In this document: positions 23,485 to 30,958 of the stretch, piece by piece
Layout of the letters: each line of letters begins with the position of its first letter
Numbering within the stretch: the stretch's first letter is position 1
Source: Polyangiaceae bacterium
GTDB taxonomy: Bacteria > Myxococcota_A > Polyangia > Polyangiales > Polyangiaceae
Length of the DNA stretch: 35,606 nt
Assembly: GCA_029261965.1 (NCBI GenBank)
Contig: JAJDAH010000398.1
Location: forward strand, 1-35,606
Direction: 5' to 3'
The notes under the pieces: generated by a model
What the model saw: the letters and a program-made list of their open reading frames with translations, nothing else
Database searches by the model: none
What the model was told of the DNA's origin: nothing
Translations under genes and position numbers: made by a program

Positions 23485-24711
23485 TCAGGGCTTCGACGCT
23501 CGGGGTGGCCGACCGAGATTCACCGGGCTAGCCGGGCAAGCCGACACTCGGATGGTCTCGACGAACAGAGACTGCTTCGCGCTCGTCTCGAATCCCCACG
23601 GCGCGTTCACCGGCGTGAATCCGGCCGGAGTGACGAGTCGTTCGCTCACCTCGCCGCCGTCCGGCGACTCCGCCATGACGACCGGAGCGCCCGACATCGC
23701 GGTAGTGAATCTCGTCCCGGCGCGGATCTCGCCAACTCGAACGAGCGTCGAATCTCGAACGAAGAGTGCCAACGGGTTGGCACAAACCCTCCCAGGGGGT
23801 GCCAGCGCTCGCGCGACGGCACCCAGGCGACCCACTGTACCGACGCTACCGAAAGCCTTGCCCAGAAATCCGCGGGGCGGCTTCTTGCCTCGAATCGACA
23901 GCACCGAATCGTCGACCCAACCGTGCACGACGCCACCGTCGATCTCGAGGGCAATCAACGAACGGCCTCTACGTTGCTGCTGAACGGAAACCTCGAACTC
24001 ATGTGACATCGGCACCTCGATATCGACGCCATCGGCGCCGGTTTCCCTACTCGAGACGCTCACCTTGGTCCCCGGCTGGAAGTAACGCTTTCGCGGTTTT
24101 CCGGCGTCCCCGGCTTCGGCTTCGGCTTTCGCCGCGTCTCGCGGCGCGAACTTCGCCGCGCCGAGCCCGACTCGAGCACAGGGTACCCGCGCGCTCACGC
24201 GCGCGAAGAGTGAAGGCTGGACGGTCACGGTGATGTGACCGTTCGTTGCGCCCTCCCAGGACAGGCCTGTGTGCGGTCCGGCGATGAACACACCGCCGAA
24301 GCGCGTCGGCCGCTGCGCAAACAGAGCGGTGTCCGCTGGACCCACGCGACCGCGCAGCACCCAACCGTCCCGCTCGACCTCGAGTACCGCTGGGGCAGCG
24401 GCCGCCGGCCCCACCGGGACGTGAAGGCGCGCCGACGCTCCACTCACCCTGACGAACGGTTTTTCGCGGGGTCTCAACCGAACCTGAAGCTGCCGCGACA
24501 CCTCGGCCGCGACGAGCACGCACGCAGACTGTACCGGAGGCTCGATGCTCGGCGCGGACGAGGACATCGCTGTGGGGAGCGCAACGCTCGACGTCGACTG
24601 GGAGGGTGCCGGTTCCTCCGCAGGTCCCGGTGCAATCTCCGCCGGTGGTGGCGCGGGCCCAGCGCACCCGGTGAGCGCCGCCCCCGCTGCGAACGCGAGC
24701 ACGTTTCGCAT
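23485..24711 (-). CDS. Lipoprotein of unknown function
   Basis: The 408-residue protein has a clear lipoprotein signal (RNVLAFAAGAALTGC) and a Pro/Ala/Ser linker to about residue 60. The remainder is beta-rich with no family I recognise. It reads like repeated small barrels: one unit ends in PTRFGGVFIAGPHTGLSW, another contains RSLIALEIDGGVVHGWVDDSVLSI, and a third has FVRDSTLVRVGEIRAGTRF. The last two resemble SH3-like segments that end in a 'GWV' strand, but the match is loose. A charged AKAEAEAGDAGKPRKR linker separates halves. It is divergent from the 24953 gene and convergent with the copper monooxygenase. Confidence 0.8.
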   Translation of the reverse strand: MRNVLAFAAGAALTGCAGPAPPPAEIAPGPAEEPAPSQSTSSVALPTAMSSSAPSIEPPVQSACVLVAAEVSRQLQVRLRPREKPFVRVSGASARLHVPVGPAAAAPAVLEVERDGWVLRGRVGPADTALFAQRPTRFGGVFIAGPHTGLSWEGATNGHITVTVQPSLFARVSARVPCARVGLGAAKFAPRDAAKAEAEAGDAGKPRKRYFQPGTKVSVSSRETGADGVDIEVPMSHEFEVSVQQQRRGRSLIALEIDGGVVHGWVDDSVLSIRGKKPPRGFLGKAFGSVGTVGRLGAVARALAPPGRVCANPLALFVRDSTLVRVGEIRAGTRFTTAMSGAPVVMAESPDGGEVSERLVTPAGFTPVNAPWGFETSAKQSLFVETIRVSACPASPVNLGRPPRASKP

Positions 24712-24952
24712 GCGGCATTGTACACGCGACTCAGCGCGGACGCGCGACGCGGACCCACGGAGGCGAGAAACGCTCTTCGCATCCGGCGCGGGAGTGAATC
24801 CAACGTCTCATCGGTTGCACTTGGTTGTTACAAAATCGCTACACAACGGCCGAGGCACCCGGCCCAGGCCACGGCGATTCCCGCGTGAAAACCAGCAAAT
24901 GGCCTCCGCCTCGAGCCGCCGGCACGAGGTTCGCATTCACACCGATGGCCCA

Positions 24953-26530
24953 ATGAGAAAGCGACTCGTCTTCTTCGCGGCGGCACTCTCGACCGCTCTG
25001 AACGCTTGCGGCGGCGTCTCCCGGGTCGAGGCCGGTGGGAAGATCCAAGATCACCCAACGCTCGGCCTACTCGACAACGAGCGGGGCCGCCTCGACCTCT
25101 GCGTCGAGCTCGAAGTTCTCGATCCGAACGGCGAGACCAGAACCGAACAGGCTTGTGCTCGCCCAACCCTCGGCGACGGCTCCTATTCGTGGAGCGCCGA
25201 GGTGGGCGCCGGCATCCGACTCCGAGACGACGTGAGGGTGAGCGGGGCGCGACTGACGTACGAGCACGTCGAAAACCACCGATCGTGCTCGGTGCGGGAA
25301 ACGGCTACGGAGAAGTCCGTTCACTGCACCGCCGATGTGACACGACTCACCTACGGGGCGGCGGCCGAAACCGAAACGGCCCCGTCGAGGCGCCTTGGCG
25401 AGGTGCGGATCCCGCTCGATTGGGACCTGAGCCGGGCCCCGGACGAAGTGCAAAAGGCGGTGGAGTCCGTCGAGCTGGCCGGGCACGGCGTCGTCGATCC
25501 CGGCGCCCAGTGCCTACCCGAACTCGCCCCGGCCGGCGCATGGCTCGCGGCGGACGGCGGTCGATCGATTCCCCTCGCCGACGGCCGGTCGCTTCACCTG
25601 TTCGGGGACACGTTGCTTGGGCCGGCCGACGCCGACGACGCACGCGAGAATACGTTCGTCGGAAACTCCGTTGGCATCAGCCGATGCGACGACGAAGGCT
25701 GGCACGTCGACTACCACTATCGCGATGACGGCCGGACGCGTTCGGCGATCTTCGACCTCGACGACGGGTCGACTCGGCTCTGGCCGGTAGATGGATTTCG
25801 TCGCGACGGTCGTTTGCATGTCGTGCTCGCCAAAATCATCCACATCGATTCCGGGCTAGGCTTCGACTACGCCGGTTCCGTGCTCGCCACGGTCAGCAAC
25901 CCGAACGCCGCACCCACGACTTGGCAGATCACCTACCAAGATCTGACCGGTCGCGCCGGCCCTCGCCCGGGCAAAGGCGTGACCGTGCACGACGGTGACG
26001 TCTATCTCTACTCCTCGATCGGGGACGGCGCGTATCCGCACCCAGCCGGCCTATTGCGGCTGCCCACACGCGCGCTCGGCGATGTCCGCGGCCGCCTCGA
26101 GTATCTCTCGAACGACGGAGGCTGGAAGCCGCTTGCCGGCGCCATCGCGGGCGATGTGCGGGTCGTCGTCGAGGAAACCTCACCGAACATGTACGTGCAC
26201 TTTCACGACAAACTCGGAAAATGGGTGACGGTGCACGCCGATCCGACTTTCGGCTCGCCGGACATGATCCTGAGGACCGCCGACGACCTCGCGGGCCCGT
26301 GGTCCAAAGGCAAGCTGGCCTACAAGTTCCCCGAAATGCTCGATGACAAGAACCGCGGGCGCGACGTGATTTGTTACGCGGTGACCGAGCACCCGCAGCT
26401 GCGGCGGGACGGGGAGCAGGTCCTCGTCGTGACCTACGCCTGCAACACCCTCGCCGGCCCCCTCCCTTCGCCGGACGACCTCGAAATCTATCGGCCGAAG
26501 ACCGTCACGCTGAACCTCGACGCCCTCTGA
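24953..26530 (+). CDS. Lipoprotein with DUF4185/DUF5005-like propeller domain
   Basis: The ATG 24953 gives 525 residues with a lipobox (STALNAC); the frame is open further upstream, but those residues are arginine-rich noise. Residues ~20-175 form a beta-rich N-terminal domain with paired Cys. From about 180 the protein reads WLAADGGRSIPLADGRSLHLFGDT, then NTFVGNSVGISRCD, and later SPNMYVHFHDKLGKW and PWSKGKLAYKFPE, the spacing of a five-bladed propeller as in DUF4185 and DUF5005 proteins. Some DUF4185 members are endo-D-arabinanases (GH183), so glycoside cleavage or binding at the cell surface is possible. I cannot confirm catalytic acids by eye; treat the enzyme role as a hypothesis. Confidence 0.82.
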   Translation: MRKRLVFFAAALSTALNACGGVSRVEAGGKIQDHPTLGLLDNERGRLDLCVELEVLDPNGETRTEQACARPTLGDGSYSWSAEVGAGIRLRDDVRVSGARLTYEHVENHRSCSVRETATEKSVHCTADVTRLTYGAAAETETAPSRRLGEVRIPLDWDLSRAPDEVQKAVESVELAGHGVVDPGAQCLPELAPAGAWLAADGGRSIPLADGRSLHLFGDTLLGPADADDARENTFVGNSVGISRCDDEGWHVDYHYRDDGRTRSAIFDLDDGSTRLWPVDGFRRDGRLHVVLAKIIHIDSGLGFDYAGSVLATVSNPNAAPTTWQITYQDLTGRAGPRPGKGVTVHDGDVYLYSSIGDGAYPHPAGLLRLPTRALGDVRGRLEYLSNDGGWKPLAGAIAGDVRVVVEETSPNMYVHFHDKLGKWVTVHADPTFGSPDMILRTADDLAGPWSKGKLAYKFPEMLDDKNRGRDVICYAVTEHPQLRRDGEQVLVVTYACNTLAGPLPSPDDLEIYRPKTVTLNLDAL

Positions 26531-26544
26531 GTCGGGCGTGGCGC

Positions 26545-26570
26545 CGAGTGCAACGACCTGCACTCGTTGC
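26545..26570 (+). promoter_or_regulatory. Two overlapping, mutually exclusive hairpins
   Basis: CGAGTGCA (26545-26552) pairs perfectly with TGCACTCG (26559-26566). GCAACGA (26550-26556) pairs perfectly with TCGTTGC (26564-26570). The two stems share bases and cannot form together. They begin 15 bases after the stop of the 24953 gene and 137-162 bases ahead of the VWA gene. No T-tract follows. This may be a terminator of unusual type, an RNA switch or a protein site. Confidence 0.3.
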
Positions 26571-26706
26571 CACGAGCTGCACCCAGGGCTGAGCACCGGC
26601 GTGCACCGCGACGCCATAGCTCTTTGAAATTCAGGCACTTGCTGAACGGCACGGAGACTGCAGTACCCGGGCTCACGACTCACCCACCCGAACCCCGGAG
26701 CCCGCC

Positions 26707-28059
26707 ATGACGAACACCTCGCCTACCGCCCCTCGCCGAATCCGTTTCCTCGCCGTCGCAGCGCTCGCCGTCGTGACCGGTCTCGTCGGCACCGGCTGCA
26801 GCGGCGCACCGGTCGAGCAAGATTCAGGCGGCGGCGCGGCGCAAGCGGCCGAGTGTGTCAGTGACGACGAATGCTCCGGAGGATTCTGCTCGGCAGACGG
26901 ACGGTGCGAAGCCGAGTGCAGCACGAACGACGAGTGCGCGCCGGGCGAGCACTGCTCCGCGAGTGGCGTCTGCCAGTCCACCCTGGAAGTTCCGAACCAG
27001 CCGAGCGGCAATGCGTGCGCCCCGAGCCTGGCGCCGATCTCCGAGACCGTCGAAGTCGAGGTTCCGGTGGAAACCATCGAGGAGGTCGTGGTCACGACCG
27101 AGGTGTCGGTGACGCCGACAGTGATGTTGCTCGTCGACCGCTCGGGAAGCATGGCATGGAAAGTCGACAAGAACCGAGAGGATGCGCCCTCGGGAGAGTC
27201 ACGGTGGGACGTCGTCAACGAGGCGCTCTTCAACGCCGGCGACGGTTTGGTCAAGCAGCTCGAGAACGACGTCGCGTTCGGGCTCGTGCACTACACTGAC
27301 GGCGGCAGCTCCGCCGACACCTGCGTCGGGTTCTCGCAGGAGCTCGACCAGCTCGCATTCGCCACCGGCAACTACGACAACCTGGCCCAGCTCGCCGGCG
27401 GCCTGAGCCCCAAGAGCCACGGACAGACGCCGACCGGAGAGAGCCTCGAGCACGCCGCAGCGATGCTGTCGAGCACGACGAGCGAGGGGCAAAAGCACTT
27501 GATCCTCGTGACCGACGGCATGCCGGACACTTGCGACCACCCGAACGCAGACCTCGACTTCGGTAGCGCCGAGCACGAGGCCGCTAAAAAACTCGTCGTC
27601 GACGCCGCGGGCGAAGGCGCGCTCTCGAACGTCACCGTGCACGTCATCGGCATCGGGCCCGACGGGACGAGCACGCACTTCGAAGAGGTGGCGACTGCGG
27701 GTGGCGGCGTCTTCGCCAGCGCCCGGACCGACAGCGGCGTCTACACCGCGTTTGCGAGCGTGCTCGAGGACATCCGGACCGAGACTCACGTCGAAGAGAA
27801 AACCGTCACTTCCATCGAGACGCGAACCGAGACGCAGCTCACCTGCCGGCTCGACATCTCCTTCGCCAATGGGGCCGACGCTGCGCGGTTCGCGACCGAC
27901 GGCATCGTCAGCACCGGCGGCCAGGAAGTGGACGGGGCGCTCTGGCGCCTCAACGCCGACGGAGAGCTCGAGCTCCTGGGCGACGCTTGTGGCGAATACC
28001 TCGCCTCGGGTGAAGCCGTGACCGCGGCCTTGGGCTGCGCGCTCGAGCCGGTCCGCTGA
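26707..28059 (+). CDS. VWA-domain lipoprotein with Cys-rich N-terminal repeats
   Basis: The 450-residue protein has a signal peptide and lipobox (GLVGTGC, Cys31). Two short Cys-rich units follow (CVSDDECSGGFCSADGRC and CSTNDECAPGEHCSASGVC), as in many Polyangia surface proteins. A VWA domain spans about 137-345 with a complete metal site: DRSGS (Asp144, Ser146, Ser148), a Thr in HGQTPTGES (241 or 243) and Asp270 in LVTDGMPD. Val/Glu/Thr-rich strands flank the domain on both sides (VEVEVPVETIEEVVV before, VEEKTVTSIETRTETQ after). It is probably a surface adhesion or assembly factor; VWA proteins with intact metal sites usually bind protein ligands. The partner is unknown. Confidence 0.9.
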   Translation: MTNTSPTAPRRIRFLAVAALAVVTGLVGTGCSGAPVEQDSGGGAAQAAECVSDDECSGGFCSADGRCEAECSTNDECAPGEHCSASGVCQSTLEVPNQPSGNACAPSLAPISETVEVEVPVETIEEVVVTTEVSVTPTVMLLVDRSGSMAWKVDKNREDAPSGESRWDVVNEALFNAGDGLVKQLENDVAFGLVHYTDGGSSADTCVGFSQELDQLAFATGNYDNLAQLAGGLSPKSHGQTPTGESLEHAAAMLSSTTSEGQKHLILVTDGMPDTCDHPNADLDFGSAEHEAAKKLVVDAAGEGALSNVTVHVIGIGPDGTSTHFEEVATAGGGVFASARTDSGVYTAFASVLEDIRTETHVEEKTVTSIETRTETQLTCRLDISFANGADAARFATDGIVSTGGQEVDGALWRLNADGELELLGDACGEYLASGEAVTAALGCALEPVR

Positions 28060-28108
28060 AAGTCCGGTCCGCTGAAAGTCCCGCGCTGAAAGTCCGGTCC
28101 GCTGAAGT
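28050..28108 (+). repeat. 16-bp tandem repeat across the VWA stop codon
   Basis: The unit GGTCCGCTGAAAGTCC occurs exactly at 28050-28065 and 28066-28081, as a 14-base degenerate copy at 28082-28095, and as a partial copy at 28096-28108. The stop codon of the VWA gene is the TGA of the first unit, and every unit carries a TGA. Because 16 is not a multiple of three, the stops fall in two frames. Confidence 0.9.
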
Positions 28109-28197
28109 ACCGCGCGCATGCTCATCGCCTTGACTCCGAGCCAAACGACGAACTAACGTTGCACGCGATGTGATCGCATTTCGGGAGGACGAAGAGC

Positions 28198-28566
28198 ATG
28201 CTGCGCCAAACCATAGTTGCTTCCTGCCTGTTCATGGCTGCCCTGCACTGCGCGACTGGATGCTCCGACCCGGTGGCGGGCGCGCAGAACGTCGCAATGT
28301 CGTGCGGCGAGCGGCCCTGTCCGACCGGCACGACCTTCCATGAGAGCCGGTCGTTCAGTGGAGGAACGGACGTCAGCGCGGGTTACATGCCGGGGACGAA
28401 CACGGTCAGCGGCGCCTTCTCGCGGTTTGGAATGGGGGATTGCGAGTATATCTGCTCGGCCATTCAGGACTGCCCAATGGACACCTTTCCGGTCATCAGC
28501 GATTCGTGCTTCACGTGCGCCGCGATTCTGCCCTCGGGCGAGCTCGGTCAGGCCATGTGTCAGTGA
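28198..28566 (+). CDS. Small Cys-rich lipoprotein
   Basis: The 122-residue frame has GGGAGGA (28183-28189) eight bases before its ATG. It starts with a signal peptide and lipobox (MAALHCATGC, then SDP). The mature part has eight further Cys (SCGERPC, DCEYIC, QDC, SCFTC, MC), enough for four disulfides, and no known motif. It stands alone on the + strand between the VWA gene and a convergent DUF1015 gene. Similar small Cys-rich lipoproteins are common and uncharacterised in this group. A short palindrome, GCGAT-GTG-ATCGC (28165-28177), lies just ahead of the ribosome site. Confidence 0.82.
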   Translation: MLRQTIVASCLFMAALHCATGCSDPVAGAQNVAMSCGERPCPTGTTFHESRSFSGGTDVSAGYMPGTNTVSGAFSRFGMGDCEYICSAIQDCPMDTFPVISDSCFTCAAILPSGELGQAMCQ

Positions 28567-28637
28567 CGGTCACGGCGTAGCCCGATCCGCCATCCGGCAG
28601 CAAGAAAGACGCGCGTCGTTCACGCCGTTCGTCACAG

Positions 28638-29993
28638 TCAACCGACGATCTTTCGCGCCTCGAAGTAGAAGCGCTTTTCGTCTGCTTCTCCCATCGAGAA
28701 AGTCTTTCTCGGCAACGCCCCGTCGAGAATGACGGTCTTGAAGAGATCGCTCTTATCCATCGAGGGGAGGTAGAAACCGATGCGCTCGGGATCGGCGGAC
28801 AACGATTCGACGACGTCATCGCCGTGAATGTAGTCCGTCGAGACGCCCTTTCGCCCGCCGAGCTCGTCGTCGAGAAAGTTCTGTAGCGAACCGACGGCGA
28901 GATTGTGTCGGGGGTCGTCGACGAAAAGGATGCCGCGATCCGAGCTGGTCACGTACCCGATGGCGTGACGCTCGCCGGACGTCCAGAGCGTCTCGAGCTT
29001 TCGTTTTTGCGACGCCGCGTCCGACACGGACTCGGTGGAGCACCGACTGCCGCGTTTCTCGAAGTACGCCGGGGCACCATCGAGCAGCGCGCGGGGGTCG
29101 ACTCCGAACACGACGCGGTGAATCGGCTCGAAGACCAGTCCTTCGTCGTGCACGTTGACGAGCTCGACGATCGCGTGGCGCGCCGGGTGTTCTTCTCTTT
29201 CGGTGGGAGACAGGGTCTTCTTCACTTGGTCCCAGTGAGCTTTGGCGGCGGCGAGCGAGTGATTGCCATCACCCATCGCGTAGAGCAGCACGTCATCGCC
29301 CTGCACGCCGTACTTCTCACGGAACTTGCTTTGTTGAGCGAGCGATTCGAGCGCCGAACGAATCGCTTCGAGCGCGCCGTTGTCACTCACCTCGTGTGCA
29401 CGCAATCGACCGCCATTTTCCATCAACTCGACGTCGTAGAGCGGTGCGCTTTGGGAAAAGCGCTCGGCGAGCGGCTCGATGACGGTGCGTTCGGGATCGT
29501 CGATGAGGACCATGACGTGAGGAAGCTCCAGAGCCGCGTTGGCTCGAATTTTCACTCTCGGCGGGAGGCGCTCCTCCACGGTTTTCTCGGTCGCTCGAAC
29601 GAGAGTTTTCGAGCCCTTCCGATAGTCGTAGTGTTCGAGATCGAGCGCGACGATCAGGCCTTTTCGAGACGCCACATGGCTGGTCTTTCGGTCGATGTAG
29701 ACCATCGCTTGCGCACTTCGAAACACGCCTTGCTGGAGGTACTGCTGCATCGCCTGCTGGATGCCGCTGACGCGCGCGTCGACGTCGTCATCCTCGAGGT
29801 AGACCTCCGGGAGAATGAGCCGCAACGTCGACGGTGCATCTCCCACGTAATCGTCGACGCGCTGCCAGTAGTCGCGCTGCGACGTGTACTGGTCGGCGGC
29901 GACGACGGCCCATCGCGTCAGATCCACGCCGTCCTTCGGAAGTAGCAGATCGGGGATTGTCAGGCCGAGAGCGGCGAAATTGGGCTTTGCCAT
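28638..29993 (-). CDS. DUF1015 family protein
   Basis: The 451-residue protein (ATG 29993) matches the DUF1015 family end to end: WAVVAADQYTSQRDYW near the N-terminus, YAMGDGNHSLAAAKAHWD (a conserved H-x-x-A-x-K style segment), EEHPARHAIVELVNVHDEGL with FEPIHRVVFG, and the ending MDKSDLF then DGALPRKTFSMGEADEKRFY. The family is usually cytoplasmic, sometimes neighbouring D-3-phosphoglycerate dehydrogenase, and has no settled biochemical role. There is no signal peptide. It is convergent with the small lipoprotein gene and divergent from the 30062 gene, with only 68 bases between starts. Family membership is secure, function is not. Confidence 0.93.
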   Translation of the reverse strand: MAKPNFAALGLTIPDLLLPKDGVDLTRWAVVAADQYTSQRDYWQRVDDYVGDAPSTLRLILPEVYLEDDDVDARVSGIQQAMQQYLQQGVFRSAQAMVYIDRKTSHVASRKGLIVALDLEHYDYRKGSKTLVRATEKTVEERLPPRVKIRANAALELPHVMVLIDDPERTVIEPLAERFSQSAPLYDVELMENGGRLRAHEVSDNGALEAIRSALESLAQQSKFREKYGVQGDDVLLYAMGDGNHSLAAAKAHWDQVKKTLSPTEREEHPARHAIVELVNVHDEGLVFEPIHRVVFGVDPRALLDGAPAYFEKRGSRCSTESVSDAASQKRKLETLWTSGERHAIGYVTSSDRGILFVDDPRHNLAVGSLQNFLDDELGGRKGVSTDYIHGDDVVESLSADPERIGFYLPSMDKSDLFKTVILDGALPRKTFSMGEADEKRFYFEARKIVG

Positions 29994-30044
29994 GATGGGC
30001 GCGCAAGATTCCTTTTTGCGGTAGGCGCGTCAAGGCGGCGTCGG

Positions 30045-30058
30045 TCGAGTAGACTCGA
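30045..30058 (+). promoter_or_regulatory. Palindrome directly ahead of a lipoprotein start codon
   Basis: TCGAGT-AG-ACTCGA is a perfect inverted repeat ending three bases before ATG 30062. In RNA it can fold as TCGAG/CTCGA with a TAGA tetraloop exactly where a ribosome site would be expected; no Shine-Dalgarno is visible. It could be an operator or a translational block. Confidence 0.3.
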
Positions 30059-30061
30059 AAC

Positions 30062-30958
30062 ATGGCTCGTCGAAGGCGCATGTGGCTGTTGGCTGCCGGG
30101 TGGCCGATCGCGGCGTGCGGTGGAAGTCCGACGGACGACATCGATACCGCCGACGCCGGCGCGCAGAGCGATGCCCCGGCGGCGGTGACCCCGGACGGCT
30201 CTCGAGATTCCAGCGCGCCCGCGATCGATAGCGGTCCATCTCCGACCGACAGTGCCACGCCGACCGACGCGACTGCCGCAAACGACGCCGGCATCGATTC
30301 GGCCAGCGACGCGATCTCCGAATCATGCGCCACCCCGGCTTGCGGCCCGCTCGTACTGCTCGAACGCCCCGGTTGCTTCGAAATCACGTTCCCCGGCGAA
30401 GAAGAGCTGCACGACTTCGGAGAGGTCGGGACTCGCTACTCGAAGATACATGTGGATTTCGACATCGATGCGGGCCCGTGGCGCAGCGATTTGTTCAGCC
30501 GAGGAGTGTTGAACCACATCTTGTTCGGCCTGTCGCGCAACGCACCCGTGAGTCGACAGCGCTACATTCTGGGTCTCGCCCCCCAAATCGACGGGTCGGT
30601 CACCGGACTTCGCCGCAGAACCATCTTTTTCGGGCGAAATGACCTCGACGCTCGACCGCCAGGCTGCGGTTTCAAAGCCTACACGAGCTTTCGCGCGGAC
30701 TTCCCTTGGCAACCCGGAGAGGTCTATCATGCGCACGTCGAGCTCGACGCCCTCGGCAAAGAACAACGACTCGACATTTCTCGAGCAGGCTCGTCGCTCC
30801 AAATGCTCAACGGGGCGATCGACTACTTCGACCTATCGCTCACGGATTCGGGATGGCAACTTCAATTGGGAGCCGAGGAAACGGCATTTCGGGACATCAG
30901 CCCGGTGGGCTGGAAGATCTGCGACGTACGCGTGACCGCCGTCGTCGATCGGCCCTGA
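30062..30958 (+). CDS. Lipoprotein with Asp/Ala/Ser/Thr linker, unknown function
   Basis: The 298-residue product begins MARRRRMWLLAAGWPIAAC, a short basic signal with lipobox, followed by about 70 residues of D/A/S/T-rich linker typical of Polyangia surface lipoproteins. The folded part (about 95-298) is beta-rich: PGCFEITFPGEEELHDFGEV, RYSKIHVDFDIDAGPW, GVLNHILFGLSRN, and FRADFPWQPGEVYHAHVELD. The pattern of strand lengths and the WQPGEVYHAHVELD segment suggest a jelly-roll/concanavalin-like fold related to the LamG group, but I would not assign activity. Its 3' end overlaps the likely 5' end of the next gene. Confidence 0.78.
   Translation: MARRRRMWLLAAGWPIAACGGSPTDDIDTADAGAQSDAPAAVTPDGSRDSSAPAIDSGPSPTDSATPTDATAANDAGIDSASDAISESCATPACGPLVLLERPGCFEITFPGEEELHDFGEVGTRYSKIHVDFDIDAGPWRSDLFSRGVLNHILFGLSRNAPVSRQRYILGLAPQIDGSVTGLRRRTIFFGRNDLDARPPGCGFKAYTSFRADFPWQPGEVYHAHVELDALGKEQRLDISRAGSSLQMLNGAIDYFDLSLTDSGWQLQLGAEETAFRDISPVGWKICDVRVTAVVDRP

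Noticed and set aside
24815-24843. TTGCAC and TTGTTACAA as a promoter for the propeller lipoprotein
   Set aside because: No acceptable -10 hexamer at 16-18 bases; too weak to list.
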